A stretch of DNA of 64,000 nucleotides from Cytophagales bacterium (GCA_030446715.1 JAUJMU010000004.1:1-64000), one strand, 5' to 3'. Positions 1-12,446 are shown, numbered from the stretch's first letter. A program made the numbers and translations. Notes: generated from the letters alone by a model not told the origin.

Positions 1-3000
1 AGTAGGACTGCTCTCCGTTGCGGGTGATGTTGTGAAAAGTATTCTCTTCCTGAAGAGCCAGTTCAGGATCCCGGTCTTCCATGGTGGCTACGTACCGCTG
101 CTGCGGGCCCTGCTCCCGGAAGGCCAGCCGGGTGTTGCCCAGATGATCCGTGTAGTGGTATTCGTATATCCAGCTACTGCTCTGGTTGCCGCTTTGCCGG
201 GGAGCCAGTACCCTTCCTTCTGAAGTGTGCACGTACTGAATTTTATTGTCCTGATACAGGAAACTTCCCCGGTAATCTGTCGTCTGCTCCAGCGTGCCCT
301 CCCGGTACAGGTTCTTCTTCAGCTTGCTGCCTGCACCGTCATACACATACTCAATATAATTCTTTCCGGCAGGCTGCATGAAATCAGCCTCGAAGATGAT
401 TTTTGCCGGCAATCCGAGTGCATTGTAGACAATGCTGTATATACCCTTGTTTTTGTCTTCCAGCAGGTTGCCGTCCGGGTCATACTGATACTCGCTTACT
501 GCCTGACCCGGCAGGCTCTGGTCGTTTCCGTTCCGGAAGTCACCGGCTACTCCCTGCGTAAGCTGGCTGTCTTCCACAATACGCAGCCGGTTGCCCTGGC
601 TGCCGGGTTGACCGGGCGGGTGGTACTGATAGGTCAGGGCATCCACTACTCCGTACACGGGCTGCTGGTTATGGTCCCGGCGCTGCATTCCGTGGCGGGT
701 AAAGCCTTTGATGTTGCCGTTCTTGTCGTAATCCATCCCCGTCAGGGAGAAATCTTCGGTGCCCGTACCGTCGGTGCGGGAGTAGCCGGCGGTCAGCAGC
801 CGGCTGAGCGGATCGTACTTGTACTGGTACTGACGGCCTGCTCCGTCAATCTTACTCTTCCAGGCAATTCTGGTAATGTTTCCGTCCAGGCGGCTGTTGG
901 CAGTGTTATCATTGTAGGTATATTCCATGCCGAACAGATCATTGTCACCGGGAGTATCCAGGTTCGTATTGTTAATTTTAGTGAGCCAGCCCCGGATATT
1001 ATAGGTGTAATCAACGTGCTGCAGGAAGGTAAGGGTGTTCTGGGAAGGCTCTTGCAGAGCAGCAATCTGTGCCGTAAAGGTGGAGCCTGACTGAGCCCAG
1101 AACCCATCCGCCAGCAGAATTTCCCTCGTGGCCGATACTGTTTTTATATCCCCACTGGGAATGATGTGTTCCGCAGATGAGCTATACCCGTTTCCCAGTT
1201 TTACCACTTCCGGCACGGAGTTCCCGTTCTGATCGGTCAACTTACCGTGCAGTTGTTTCTTTACCGGTTGGCCCAGCTCATTGTATTGCAGCCGTTTGAG
1301 CAGCACTTTACTGTCTCCGTTGATTTGGTGATACTGCTCCGTCAGACGGCTGGCATGGTCATACACGAACTGCTGTTCAACGGTAACGGAGGCTGCCGCA
1401 GCATGAACAGTTTTCTGGCTTTTCACTCTTCCGGCAAAGTCCAGCAGGAGTGTAGTTACTTCCTGACCGCTTTTTGCTCCGTTTACGTACTGGTCAGATT
1501 GCGTCTGGATGGCCCGGCCCTCCTCGTCGTAAAAGGAGGCGGTGGTCAGAAAAACATCCGTGTCCAGCACCCGCACCCGGGCTCCGGTCATTCTCCCGCG
1601 GTTTCGGGCAGCAGCAACGGGTTCCGGGCTGGAACCAGAATTTTGGTAGGCCGGATCTTTGTATTGAGCCGGGTCTGAGTCAAGTCCAGCGTTGAAATCA
1701 TGATCATCATAGTAGCTGACAGTAAAAATCTTGTCCCTTGACAGGTCAAGCGCCGGGAAGGCACCGCTGACTGTATACCCATGTTGCTGCGTGAAATTCT
1801 CACCCGTACGGCTCTCAAACAGTCCGGTGAAACTGTCTGCCAGATCCTGCATGGCTTTTCGGTTGATTACGTCAGGGCGGGTATACGTGCCGGTCATAAC
1901 GGCTCTGCCCAGTACATCATATTTGACAAAATTCCACTGGTGAGCAGACTGCTGCCTTTCACTTTGGGTAAGAACAAGCTCATCCCGGCGGTTGTACACC
2001 ATGAATTCGGTACCTGCTCCGGGCACACGTTTTTCGATCAGGCGTCCGCGGACGTCATAGGTATACTGAAAACACCAGTTTTTCAGAAATTCAGGAGAAA
2101 GATCCGCGCCGTGTGCGGGAATTTGTGCGGGAAATTGCGTGACACCTTCCGGCTGAACCACCAGCCGCAAGGCGCCAAAGTCATCGTACACGTAGTAAGT
2201 ATCAAGGTAATCTCCCGCTGCAAGCTCAGCCCGCTTGAGTACCACCTGCCCGAAAAGGTCAGTGTACTGCCAGACCTTATGATTCTCCTCATCGCGCACT
2301 TCACTTACCAGCAGTTTCCCGGCTGCGTAGGTACCCGCCAAAGTGGCGCCTCCGAAAGCCTCCGGTGAGGCAGCATCAGGTTTATAAACCAGCCGCCGGA
2401 CGTTGTCACTGGCAGTATGATCACTGCCGGTATTGGTTCTCAGGAAAGACTTCAGGGAAGCATTCTCCCATGCCTTCCCGACCCCGTTTTGCTCAAGGGG
2501 CGTATGGAGCGGAGAGTCTTCAAAGTAGGTCTGAGAAAATGGCCTTGCGTCCGGTGTAACCCCGGTCAGGTTCTGATAAAATTGATACTGTACGCTGGTG
2601 GAGTAGTCAGCAGAACCAAGCGCAGCAGGTTTGTATTTACCGTCATTTCCTTCGGAGAAGGGCAGAAACTGCCGGGGCTGAAGGCCGTACTGATCATAAG
2701 CGGTTGCCCGGACAAGGTCTTTACCGGAAGGGCTTGCCTGTTTGCCGACGGCCTGAACCGGTCTTGCCAGTCCGTCAAGGTAGACTGTTGTCTGCTGTTT
2801 TTCCCTTACCGACAGACCTGGGATATCCGCTTCCGCTACTTTGCTGTTGTCTGATTTCTTGTCCGTCATCAGCACGGTGGTTGTAACGTAGTTCATGCAC
2901 TGGTCGGTGCCGGTAACCTTTATGGTACGGTAGCTGCTTGTGGCGCAGCCTTCCGGATTGGTAAAAGTATAGGTCAGCCTGTATTCTCCCATGGAAAGGC

Positions 3001-4624
3001 CCGATGGATTGAAGGTATTGTTGCTTACCCCCGGTCCTGACCATGTGCCACCGGCGGGCTGGCCGGTAGTCAGTGGTACAGGAGAACTGAATGAACAGAC
3101 AGTCAGGGTATGACCTGCCTCTACCCGATACTTCTGCTGTAGCGTAATTTCATAGGAAAGCGCCGTACTGGTGGTCACGCACTGGTCAGGGTTGGTCAGT
3201 TCGCAACTCACCCGGTCGCCTGAGCGAAGATTCGCTATGAAATCAGCTCCGCCGTTTCCGGCATTCTGCCCGTTTATTTTCCACTGATACCGGGGAAGTG
3301 AGCCGCCATTGGTGGAAATGGCCTTGAAAAAAACTTCCTCATGATCACATATGAGCTCCTTATCTGAAGTGATGCGGATGGCAGGAGTGACTACAGGATT
3401 GATTGAAACAGGGATCTGCTCAGGATCATCAGGATCAAAGGTAAAGGTAGTGGTAGCAGAGGTACTGGTAAGACACTCTCCGGAAAGCCCGGTAGCCGTT
3501 ACGGTAATGCTGGTTCCGGGGCGAAAAGCGTCTCGTCACCTGCATCAAGTGATGCAATCATATCCAGGCTGCCGGCGGTGGTGGCAGGACCCTTTGAATT
3601 TCCGTTAACCGCCCATTGGTAAAGTGTACTGCTGGTAGCATGGGAGGACAAAGCTCTTACTGTTACCAAGTCTCCGACACAGAAAGTATTGCCCACCGGC
3701 CAGATACTTATGGTTGGAGTCACATTAGGCGTGTTAGTGGCAGTAATCGTATTGGAAGTGGCTACTGCAGGACTTACACATCCGGATGCTGCAGCTACGC
3801 AGTAAATCGATGCGCCGGATGGAACTGGCTCTACAGGAGCAAAAACATAAGCAGAGGCGTGGGAGCCGTTTTCCTTTCTGACACCATCTACGTACCATTC
3901 ATATGAAGTGGGACTCACGCTCCCTGAAACTTCGGCTATGTAACCGCCACTGGATCCTTCGCAGGATAATCCGGTAGAATGGATACTCAGGCTCCAGTCA
4001 GCAGGCGTAAGCACGCTTGTGGAAATTATGGATGAATTCACCGTGCTGGTTGTAAGACATGCCCCACTGTTGTTGTACATTTTTACGTACACCGAATGGC
4101 TGCCACTGCCCAGGGAAGTTGAATAGGTTGCCGTATACCCTTGTGCTACCTGCTGATCATTCACATACCAGTAATAGTAGGGAGTGCTTCCCCCGTTGGT
4201 GGGAGTCGCAGTATATTTTACCGAAGTGCCGGGGCAGAAATTATCCTTATCCGCGCTGATGCTAACCGAGGGAGTAATGGGATTGGTTATAGTATAGCTG
4301 GCAGAGCTGACATAATTAGTGTAACTTAATCTGGCTTCAACGTAAACCGGCTGACTCTGGGGCTGTGCCAGGTTACCTGCACGGAAGTGCCGTATTTCTC
4401 CGCGCTGAAATTTGAACCAGAAATGTACCAGTCTGATGCTGTACCATCACCATCACTCAGGGAAAAAACCATGGTAGAACCAGCACATGGACTTCCCGCT
4501 ACCCAGGTAACTGTCTGGGCAAGTACAGGAATCAGATTGAAAAGGAAAAATACTGTCAGACCAAAACCTCAGGGTGTGCCGGTCAGGCAATACACTACCT
4601 GACAGGCGATATAAATGAGCCATG
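1..4624 (-). pseudogene. DUF6443/RHS repeat-associated core protein, 3' end off the window, frameshifted
   Basis: This is a large secreted RHS-type protein read leftwards off the window edge. The ORF track misses its main frame because that frame has no stop before base 1. From base ~3520 down to base 1 one frame is open and encodes a DUF6443-like start (YLDGLARPVQAVG), YD-type repeats (YTYDVRGRLIEK, YNIRGWLTKIN) and the RHS core signature (YHYTDHLGNTRLAF). Upstream, an Ig/PKD-like region with many Cys and Ser/Thr residues lies in a second frame, and a hydrophobic signal peptide (LTVFFLFNLIPVLAQ) in a third. Single-base shifts near 4561 (TTTT run), ~4360 (CCCC run) and ~3520 (TTTT/CCCC) would rejoin the frames from the ATG at 4624. 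RHS proteins usually carry a variable C-terminal toxin or tip, which would be outside the window. It could be a live gene with sequencing errors or a decaying one. Confidence 0.85.
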
Positions 4625-4680
4625 GCTAGAGAAAATAAAAGAAATGAGAAAAAGAAATGGTAAGAAACCTGATGGGGTTA

Positions 4681-5369
4681 TCAGGGTTTATCTGGCTTTG
4701 GAATTTCTATTTCCTTATCCCCGTACCAGACTTTATCTCCCTGGACAATTCCGTCTTTCCACTCAATTTTTGACTTTTTCTTTCCGCTTGGAAAAACTCT
4801 GCCAGATCACCGTTTATCCGTCCGTTAACTGTGTAATACTGGATTTTCAGATTGCCGTTTTCGTAGTAGATGGACATCAGTCCTTCGTCTCTTCCATTTT
4901 TCAGAAATCCCTCCGAAGCCAGTTGGCCGCTACGGTACCAGTACTGGTGTCTCCCCTGCCCCATGCCGTTCAGATAATCCCCCTGAAACCGGATCTGACC
5001 GTTGTCATGGTATTCCCGGAAGGTGCCTTCTTTCACAGCCTCCTTAAACCCGGGCACGTGCAGGTGAACCCAGTTCACAGGATTCTTTTTTGCAAGGTAA
5101 GATCCCGATGAAAAACGGTTTCCCGTTGACAGAAAAGTCTCCACTCTGTAGCGCAGGGTATCTTTCTTGTCCTGGATAATGACAGAGTAAAAATGCGCGT
5201 TTGGCTTGCCTGTGACTTTACCGGTACTGCTGTAGTAGATCGTATGGTTTTTTTGTGCATAAGAGTTACCGGCCGGCACAAACAGACAAAGCAAGGATAT
5301 ACAAAGTAAACTCAATGTGTAACCCTTGACCTTAGCCGTTGAATCAGAAGTATGAATACAGTTCTTCAT
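4681..5369 (-). pseudogene. YwqK/MORN-repeat-like exported protein, one frameshift near the C-terminus
   Basis: Residues 1-40 hold an N-terminal signal peptide ending LCLFVPAGNSYAQ. Then come repeated 'Y..NG....G.Y..G...G' units (EYHDNGQIRFQGDYLNG, YWYRSGQLASEGFLKNGRDEG, YYENGNLKIQYYTVNG), the hallmark of MORN-2/YwqK-type proteins. The tracked ORF ends at 4707 in an unnatural tail, but one base lost or gained in the TTTTT run near 4788 restores a fifth repeat (FFPSGKKKSKIEWKDG) and a stop at 4681-4683. The gene lies between two RHS genes on the same strand. Some YwqK proteins are described as antitoxins, so a link to the RHS partners is possible but unproven. Confidence 0.7.
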
Positions 5370-5450
5370 TGAAGGAATGTAAAACTTTATGATAAGATTG
5401 CTTTTTGTGATTTAATCTTTTACTGATGATCAGCCGCTTACTTGAAAGAA

Positions 5451-8400
5451 CTACTGCCCCTGATAATGATATTCCACTTTTTTAAGGATATTACCGTATT
5501 GGTCCCGGACAAGCCTGAGGCGATTCTCCCCATCATACTCATAGGAGACAATCATCCCGTTCTGATCTGCCTCCGTCAGCGGCCCCACCTGCTCTTTATA
5601 GGTGTAAGTGGTCATGACAGCTTCCGCCGGATGTAGCCTCAGTTCATCAAGCCGGGCTGTACCTGTCCGGACAGTGACTTTGCCGGGATTATCAAGTAGT
5701 TGCTCTCCATATTTCCAGTCCGTGCTTCCCGGAATAGCATTGCCGTTGACGGTTATACCGTTCCCTTTGTACCAGAAAGAAACCTTGTACTTTCCGGCCG
5801 GCAGATCACTTTCTGAGCTTACTTCTCCGCCGCTGAAAGATTGCGAGCCTGTTCTGGCATCACCCGCCTGACCGGCTGAATAATTCCAGTTGCCCTTGTC
5901 TCCGTAGGCTTCAAAACTGGTAAAGGCAACACTTTTATGACGTGCATTCATCACGCGGGCAATGATAAAAGTCCCGTTGTTCCCGAGTACAGTACAGGCA
6001 GGAGGGCTGTTCAGCGCCTGTACTTCCAGCGCATTCCCTCTGGTATCATAGGAGTCAAAGATGGATTCGGCGGTAAACCGGGAGGCATCGTAGCTGAATG
6101 CACCAGTGGATGTGAGGGTTGAAAAGCGGTAATTTGAGGGGTCTGCCGGTGCAACTGATAACGGGGTAAGAAGAAGCAGTTTAAGTGTCCGCTTAGGAAC
6201 AATGAGATTATATTTTAACTGGCTGCCCACTGCTCCGGTACCCGGAGATAGTACATAAGTAAACTGGTACCACGGGTACCCTTCTGGTTTGCTTACATAG
6301 TCAAATTCATTGAGAGTAGCAGACAGAAGCTGCTCTTCTCCACCGCCGGTCTGCTGCCAGGTCTGGGTCTCCAGTACCACAGAGGTCATATTTCTGCGCA
6401 GCATCTCATTGACAGCAGCCTTTCTGTCTTTGATTCCCAATGTTTTGTAGATGTCATCAGGATTTGGATCCTCTGGAATATCGGGGTAGTCCGACGGATA
6501 CTTAAAACGTTTGATTATTTTTTTGCCGTTTCCGTCCGCGGCTATTACTTCTGCCACCTGAAGATTGGCAGCATTATAGCTGTATCCGGTTGATGATTCG
6601 ATGAATTCAGTCTCAGAATCCTGATTATAATGTCTGTCTGTAACTTTTGTTACAAAAACCCACTCGGGCACCTCTGTGTATTTTCCGAAATATGAAAAAG
6701 CCGGAAAACCATAATTCGCATTCCGGTTGATGATTTCCTCCGAATAAAAAACTAACCCCGGCAGATGTTTACTTTCGTCAGTTTCTGTTTTGAATCCATA
6801 ATCTGTGTGCCGCCAGCTTCTGATCCGGCCTCCTTCAGTATATGACCTGACGTCAGTTGTTAAGCCGCGCCGCCATCTGCGGCTGGCTTTGGTCATGTAG
6901 TCCAGCAAAAACTTCTCCTTGCTACTGTTAAAGTTCTGGTCTAGCCGCTCCTTTTTAAACATCCGGTAGACTTCGGGCGAAATGTCTCTGTTCTCCGGCT
7001 CTTTGAATGAAGTAAAGGAGTGCACCACCTGACCCTTGCCAGGTTGTTTAACGGTAACCGTGCTGTAGATTATTTCATCAGAAATATTGGCGGCCTGCGA
7101 TGACCGGATCAGATAATAACCAGCGGTGATTTGGGCAGACAATTCTTCAATTAAATTTGCTATAAAAGGGTTAAGTTTAGTAAAAGCCGTGGAGAAAGAT
7201 GTTTTGGTACGATCGGTAACAATCATCGGGCGGTTATACAGATCAGTCGAATACTTTCCCGTTACTTTTGACAGAAAAGAGTCATCTACCGTGCCACTTG
7301 ACCGGGCAGCATTACTTTCTTCAGTATAATAATATTCGGTTATCATATCATTTGATGAGTTAAGACCATCACTTGTCGTGACTCTCTCAATTCTTAATCC
7401 TCCCCAGTCCTCATCAGCCCTGGTAACGGGATTCCAGTATTTATGGCAGCCGTACTCGTATCTTGTCCATCCACCGGTTGGAAAAGTGATCTGAGTAAGA
7501 ATACAAGCTTTCATTTTGGCTGCATTGGGACCACGGTCAGCTCCAGCCCTCTGGTAAGGTTTATTTTCATCAATATTGAGATACTCTTCTCTTAAAAGAA
7601 ATTCTGGTAAGCCCGCTCCTGTATAGCGGCAAGCGGGTATGCCATGAGAGTTGTCCTTACCGTTGTAATACCCCCAATAGTCAATCATGGGAGAATTTCT
7701 CTCCGGCAATGTTTCGTTCAAATTATAGTTAAAGTAAAAGGGTGGCTTATTTCCTTCCTGAATCCGGTCTAAACGTAACCTCAGGTTGGAGTTAACCCCA
7801 AAATAGGAGTAGAAAAAGCTGATACTCCTGGTTGTTTCACCGCTTCTGCTTCTGGAAGTGATTGATTCTAACTTCTTACCATTATCCTTCCTGCTGTCTG
7901 AGTAACTGAGCCGTATTTCATCACCGGTCTCCGGAGAGTATATTCTTGATAGGTAACGGGGGTTTTTAATGGTAGTTGTTCTTTCAACTGTTGTATGGAA
8001 GAGCTTGTAATTATCTGGTCCTGGTTCAATAACTGGCATATAACATATACCAGATGAATTATCAGCCGAGAACGTTTTTAAATGATCATACCGTACCTGA
8101 TCAAAATCTTTATTGATTATGCTGATACCAGTTTCATATTCAAATACTGCCTCAACATTACCAGTAGGAGAAACTATTTTCTGTAGGTGCCAGCTGGAGG
8201 TAAAGGTTGTAGTAATGGTTTCACTCGCCCAGCATGTTGTAAACCATGGTAACACTGTCTGGCATTCGGTTTCTTCAAACAAGGCACTGCTCCCGGGCAC
8301 CCTGTTCCACATTGGCATCCCCGAAGAGGTAGCTTACGCCATCATTGGTGGTGATGACCCACGTATAATACTTTTGATCCGTGCTGTAATCTCCTACCGG

Positions 8401-9060
8401 AGTCAGATGAATCAGATTGATTTTTATATCCTGCTGCGGAATCAGAACCGGTACTTTGTTCTCATCCAGAAAGAATTGTCCGGACCTGCCCATGAAACTG
8501 AAGTAGTACATATCCGGCTCTTACTATCCCACTTGTTTTTTCTCAAACTGCCCAATGTTGGTAGTGTAAGTGGCTGAAGCATCACTGCTGTTGATGGCCT
8601 GTTTTAGTTCATATGCCCTTCCTCTTGTGTTATCAATATGGGGGCCGGCATAGCCTTTGGTCGTTTCCGCAATATTCTTATAACCATTTTCGTCATAAAA
8701 AATGTACGTTCCGTGTTCGTCATCCGGCTTATCCCTGACTATCCGTGTGATTACGCCCCCGGCATTCAGGCCCCAGCCTAAGCCGACGCAACGGCCACAT
8801 CTTTTACCCTGATGCCGGATGACTGGTAGCCTATGGACACTGGAATCTGCATTGAGTAGCCTCCCATACTAACCAGGGATACTGATCTGGGCTGTACCAG
8901 TGCTCAGGTTAACCTGCGCAGCGACAAAGCCACCCATTGTTTCTTGGGATGAAGCAATGGCGGAACTGGAAGGAAAAGCAGTTTCAGCGCCTTGTGTCAC
9001 TGCCTTGGCTGAATGCATGAATACTGCGCAAATAATAAAAAATATGTTAACTCTGGCCAT
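5451..9060 (-). pseudogene. Bacteroidota RHS/YD-like giant surface protein, N-terminal third frameshifted
   Basis: A 955-codon open frame (8318-5451) ends in typical YD repeats (GMIVSYEYDGENRLRLVRDQ). The N-terminal part is spread over other frames: a signal peptide at 9060 (MARVNIFFIICAVFMHSAKA), the family motif NLSTGTAQISIP, then YSMQIPVSIGYQSSGIRV, GLGWGLNAGGVITRIVRD, and MYYFSFMGRSGQFFLDENKV. One-base changes near 8883, 8781, 8535, 8515 and 8285, mostly in short homopolymers, would link them into about 1200 residues. This is the usual length for these proteins, which lack the terminal DHLGNTR core and often sit beside a DUF6443 RHS protein, as here. The five interruptions fall within 600 bp while the rest is intact. 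Confidence 0.8.
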
Positions 9061-9130
9061 AAGTACAGGTATCGTAAAATTGAATAGCTATTGAAAAGTG
9101 AAGGTTTGCTCTGATTTCAGAACAATGGCT

Positions 9131-10786
9131 TCACCAGCGTGCTCCCAACTGACTGCGGAGTTTATGCTGCTCCGCTACCGGAAGCAACTCGGACTGAAAG
9201 GAGAAATTCTCCAGCTTCCTAAGCTTACTGAAGTCGGCATGTATGCTCTTTACCGGATTACCTGAGACATTCAAAGAACGCACCTGTTCCAGATTGGTGA
9301 GGGAAGCGGGCATTTCGGTCAGGTTATTTCCTTAAAGGTTAAGGTAATTTAAACTTTTCAGGTCACCAATTTTAGATATCAGCGTTTCAAGCCGGTTCCC
9401 ATTGAGATCCAACTCCTCCAGTTTTTCCAGGTGGCCAAGAGTAGCAGGAAGTTTCAGCAGGCGATTTCCTCCAAGATTCAGGTTCTTCAGGTGGGCTAAT
9501 TCTCCCAGCTCATCAGGCAGTTGGTTCAGCAGATTACCCTGTAAGTCCAGATTTTCAATATTTATAAGTCCTTTAATCGTAGGAGGCAGACTTTGCAGCT
9601 GATTTCCAAAAAAGCTCATTCTTTTTAGCTGGCTCAGCATTCCGATTTCTACAGGCAACTGTTTCAGACTATTCTCCCCCGCAAACATCCCTTCTAACTG
9701 CTTCAATTGTCCTATTTCTTCAGGCAGATCAATCAGCTTATTACCAATAAGGTTTATTTCTTTCAGGCCCGTGAGCTTTCCGATTGAGCCGGGAATTTTC
9801 TGCAACCTATTACCATTCAGGCCCAGGTAAGTCAATTTTGCGAGCAGTCCGATTTCATCCGGAAGTGCAGAAAGTTTATTAAAGCCCAGATTCAGTAAGC
9901 GCAGATTCTTTAATCCGGCAATCTCCTCTGGCAGAAATGTCAGATTATTATTTACAATCTGCAGGCTTTGCAGAAGTGATAAATCTCCTATCTCTGAAGG
10001 AAGTGCGGAAAGATCATTGTTGCTGAGCCGCAGTTCCTGCAGGTTCTTTAGCTTTCCTATTTCTGCGGGCAATCGGTTCAATCCATTTAACTGGAGACGG
10101 TATATTTTCAAAGGATTCAAAAGCGCTGCATCCAACGTCTCGACCAAAGGCGTAACCATCAGTTCTTCGGTGGATAACAGCAGATCAGGAACCGGATTGC
10201 CCCTTACCTGCAGGTCTTTCACGCCCTGCATCAGTTTCAGCTTCTCCGGCAGCTGGGTAAACTGATTATCCACCAGGTGCAGGACTTTCAGGTTGGACAG
10301 ACCTTCAAAAGAAGCAGGTAAAGTTTTCAGTTGATTATTCGTTACTTTCAGGGATTCCAGCTTCCCTAGCTTTACCAATGAAACCGGCAGTTGCCGCAGC
10401 CCGTTATTGCTTACATCCAATACTTGTAGCTTAGAGAGGCTACCTATTCCTTCCGGAAGTTGCTCCAACTGGTTGCCCGATACATTCAGTCTCTCCAGAT
10501 CCGACAACTGCACAATCTCGTCGGGCAGACGCTTCAACCTGCCTCCCGAAAGATGGAGTTCCTGAAGATTCCTGAGCCTGCCGATACTTGCCGGCAGGGA
10601 GTCAAGCCCTTTCAGTGACAGGCGGTATACACGCTTTGGATGCTTCAGCGCTTCCTCAAGGCTGGTAAACACGGCTGCTTTCTCCTCCTGCCGGGACGCA
10701 GCAGGGGGGGTGAGAGCAGTCTGGGCCCGTAGCAGGGCAGGGAAAAGGCAAAGCAGTGCCAGTCCCGGAAGTAAATATCTGGACAT
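9131..10786 (-). pseudogene. Leucine-rich-repeat exported protein with an in-frame TAA
   Basis: A signal peptide (LLPGLALLCLFPALLRAQ) is followed by about 17 bacterial LRR units of 23 residues with the consensus LP.EIG.L..L..L.L..N.L. The tracked ORF (10786-9332) stops within a repeat, but the same frame continues directly as a further repeat (GNNLTEMPASLTNLEQV) to a natural stop at 9131. The interrupting codon TAA at 9332-9334 occupies a variable repeat position where CAA or another codon would fit, so a single substitution explains it. Full length would be 551 residues. LRR proteins of this type are protein-binding and surface or periplasmic; the ligand is unknown. A 484-residue truncated product might still fold because LRRs are modular. 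Confidence 0.85.
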
Positions 10787-10825
10787 AGAGGTATCGGGTG
10801 GAAATCTGATGTGATAAAGGCTGGC

Positions 10826-11848
10826 CTAATGCTTGAATTTTCGCTTCCGGGAGAGTTGCCCGATCTGCCGGGCCTGCTGCTCGTTTTCTTTCTGGAGTTC
10901 GATCAGGTAGAGGGTGAGTTCTTCTATTTTCTTGAGCAGGGTATTTTCCATCTCTCCCACGTTCATGCCCTCTTTGGCTACTTCCGCCGCGGAGGGTACT
11001 TCGGGTAAGTGTCCGTTCTGCTTGATGTACGCGTCTACTTCCGTCAGCGGCCGAAGCCGGTAGGCCGGCGAAAAAACATAATCTCCCAGTCCTGCAACTG
11101 CTACTTTGACTTCCGTTGCCCAAACTTTACCTTTTACTACCAGCTTATAATCTCCATTTCCTGGAAGAGGTAGGGCAGGATTCAGACCGATGCCCATACC
11201 TTGAGGATTGATAAAACAAGCTGCTATTCGGTTTCCCCCAGCGCCATCGGAGGTATAGAAACTATGAACCTGATGAGCAAAGTAATTCAGAGTAGAACTA
11301 CTAACCCCAAATCCGTAAAGGGATTGATTACCGCTCGTTTTCCATAAACTGATCGTGGGGCTTTCCGTGCCGGCTGGGTTGGACATGAGGTGACCTCCTA
11401 AATCCAAACGGGAGATGGGTTGAAACGTTCCCATACCAATCTTAGTGCCATCGATAATCATGGCCGTGGCATTGCGGGTGGAATTAAATAACATTCGGCT
11501 ACCCGCATTAGTTGCCCGGAAGATTAGGTCACCTTGTCGGGCTCCATCCGCAAAGTGATCTACGTTACCGGCCACCCCAATGGCTAAATCCTGCGAAGTT
11601 CTTCCCAAACCAATTCCTGTCCACCACTGGAGATTAGAGCTATAGCCAGAAAAAACGTACCCTTGTCCCAGCACTTGATCCCTATCCACACGGAGCTTGG
11701 CATCCGAAAGCGAAGTACCAACACTTACGTTACCCCTATAGTCGCCTCCGCCATTATAATAGATATTGCTACCACTGGTTGTCCATTGTGCCTGCGTCTT
11801 AAGGGTAAATGGCACCAGCAGTACCAGAAGGATTAATATGTTCTTCAT
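10826..11848 (-). CDS. Tail-fibre-like secreted protein (TMF family type)
   Basis: I take the start at MKNILILLVLLVPFTLKTQAQ rather than the upstream ATG at 11875, because it gives a clean signal peptide. The region RGNVSVGTSLSDAKLRVD resembles the 'vGIGTtsP.akL.V' motif of Bacteroidota tail-fibre-like adhesins. The C-terminus (YRLRPLTEVDAYIKQNGHLPEVP, then GMNVGEMENTLLKKIEELTLY) is the conserved tail of that family and ends in a coiled coil of about 40 residues. Such proteins trimerise and are thought to be surface adhesins; no catalytic function is implied. It lies 40 bp downstream (in transcription direction, upstream) of the LRR gene on the same strand, so co-expression is possible. Confidence 0.75.
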   Translation of the reverse strand: MKNILILLVLLVPFTLKTQAQWTTSGSNIYYNGGGDYRGNVSVGTSLSDAKLRVDRDQVLGQGYVFSGYSSNLQWWTGIGLGRTSQDLAIGVAGNVDHFADGARQGDLIFRATNAGSRMLFNSTRNATAMIIDGTKIGMGTFQPISRLDLGGHLMSNPAGTESPTISLWKTSGNQSLYGFGVSSSTLNYFAHQVHSFYTSDGAGGNRIAACFINPQGMGIGLNPALPLPGNGDYKLVVKGKVWATEVKVAVAGLGDYVFSPAYRLRPLTEVDAYIKQNGHLPEVPSAAEVAKEGMNVGEMENTLLKKIEELTLYLIELQKENEQQARQIGQLSRKRKFKH

Positions 11849-11903
11849 GAGTATTCTTTTGATGAAAAATTGCATAAAAAAGTGAAACAGTAATTAAAGA
11901 GTT

Positions 11904-12446
11904 CTATCTAGGGACAGTAATGTTTAACTCCTTGAGCACTAGTGGGGTAATATCATCAGCAGGATTGAAGTAAATGACTTGACTCATATCCATTACCCCA
12001 TTGTAATTGTTCCTGGTAGCAACTATGCTAATAGCTTGTTGCACCCTGCTTAGTAATGCCCCTTTCATCTCTTTTTCTTTGTTGATTAAAGTTTGATCTC
12101 CTTGCAACTCTAGGGCTAATAGTTGCGCTGACAATTCGCTAAGTTCCCTTTCCTTAGCCTTTTTATCCAAGGGACTAAGCCTGACGGGAGCAAGAGTATC
12201 ACGGCTTGCTCGTAGTTGGTCTGATAATTCCTTGCTGCGTTTGGCTTTCACCTCAAATTCATCCTGCTGCTGCTGCCGGAAAGTTTTAAGGGATTCATCT
12301 GCTTTTTTAATATCGGGTAGCTGGCTTAGTACTTGTTGTATATTCACATAAGCCAATCGACCTGTCTGTGCTTCAAGTGTAGCGGAGCATAAGGTAAAAC
12401 CGAGAAGCACAACCAATGAAGAAAAATATTTAATTTGAATGTTCAT
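11904..12446 (-). CDS. OmpH/Skp family periplasmic chaperone
   Basis: I choose the second ATG (MNIQIKYFSSLVVLLGFTLC) as the start because a signal peptide follows directly. The mature part shows the Skp pattern: a short strand (GRLAYVNIQQVLSQLPDI), a long charged coiled coil of about 90 residues rich in Lys, Glu and Gln, then a return strand region (VATRNNYNGVMDMSQVIYFNPADDIT) that packs in the trimer body. Skp/OmpH proteins hold unfolded outer-membrane proteins in the periplasm. This copy is away from the usual bamA context, so it may be a dedicated paralogue for nearby surface proteins. Confidence 0.85.
   Translation of the reverse strand: MNIQIKYFSSLVVLLGFTLCSATLEAQTGRLAYVNIQQVLSQLPDIKKADESLKTFRQQQQDEFEVKAKRSKELSDQLRASRDTLAPVRLSPLDKKAKERELSELSAQLLALELQGDQTLINKEKEMKGALLSRVQQAISIVATRNNYNGVMDMSQVIYFNPADDITPLVLKELNITVPR

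Noticed and set aside
227-1090. 287-codon plus-strand ORF
   Set aside because: It is the antisense shadow of the RHS gene frame, which carries clear YD and DHLGNTR motifs.
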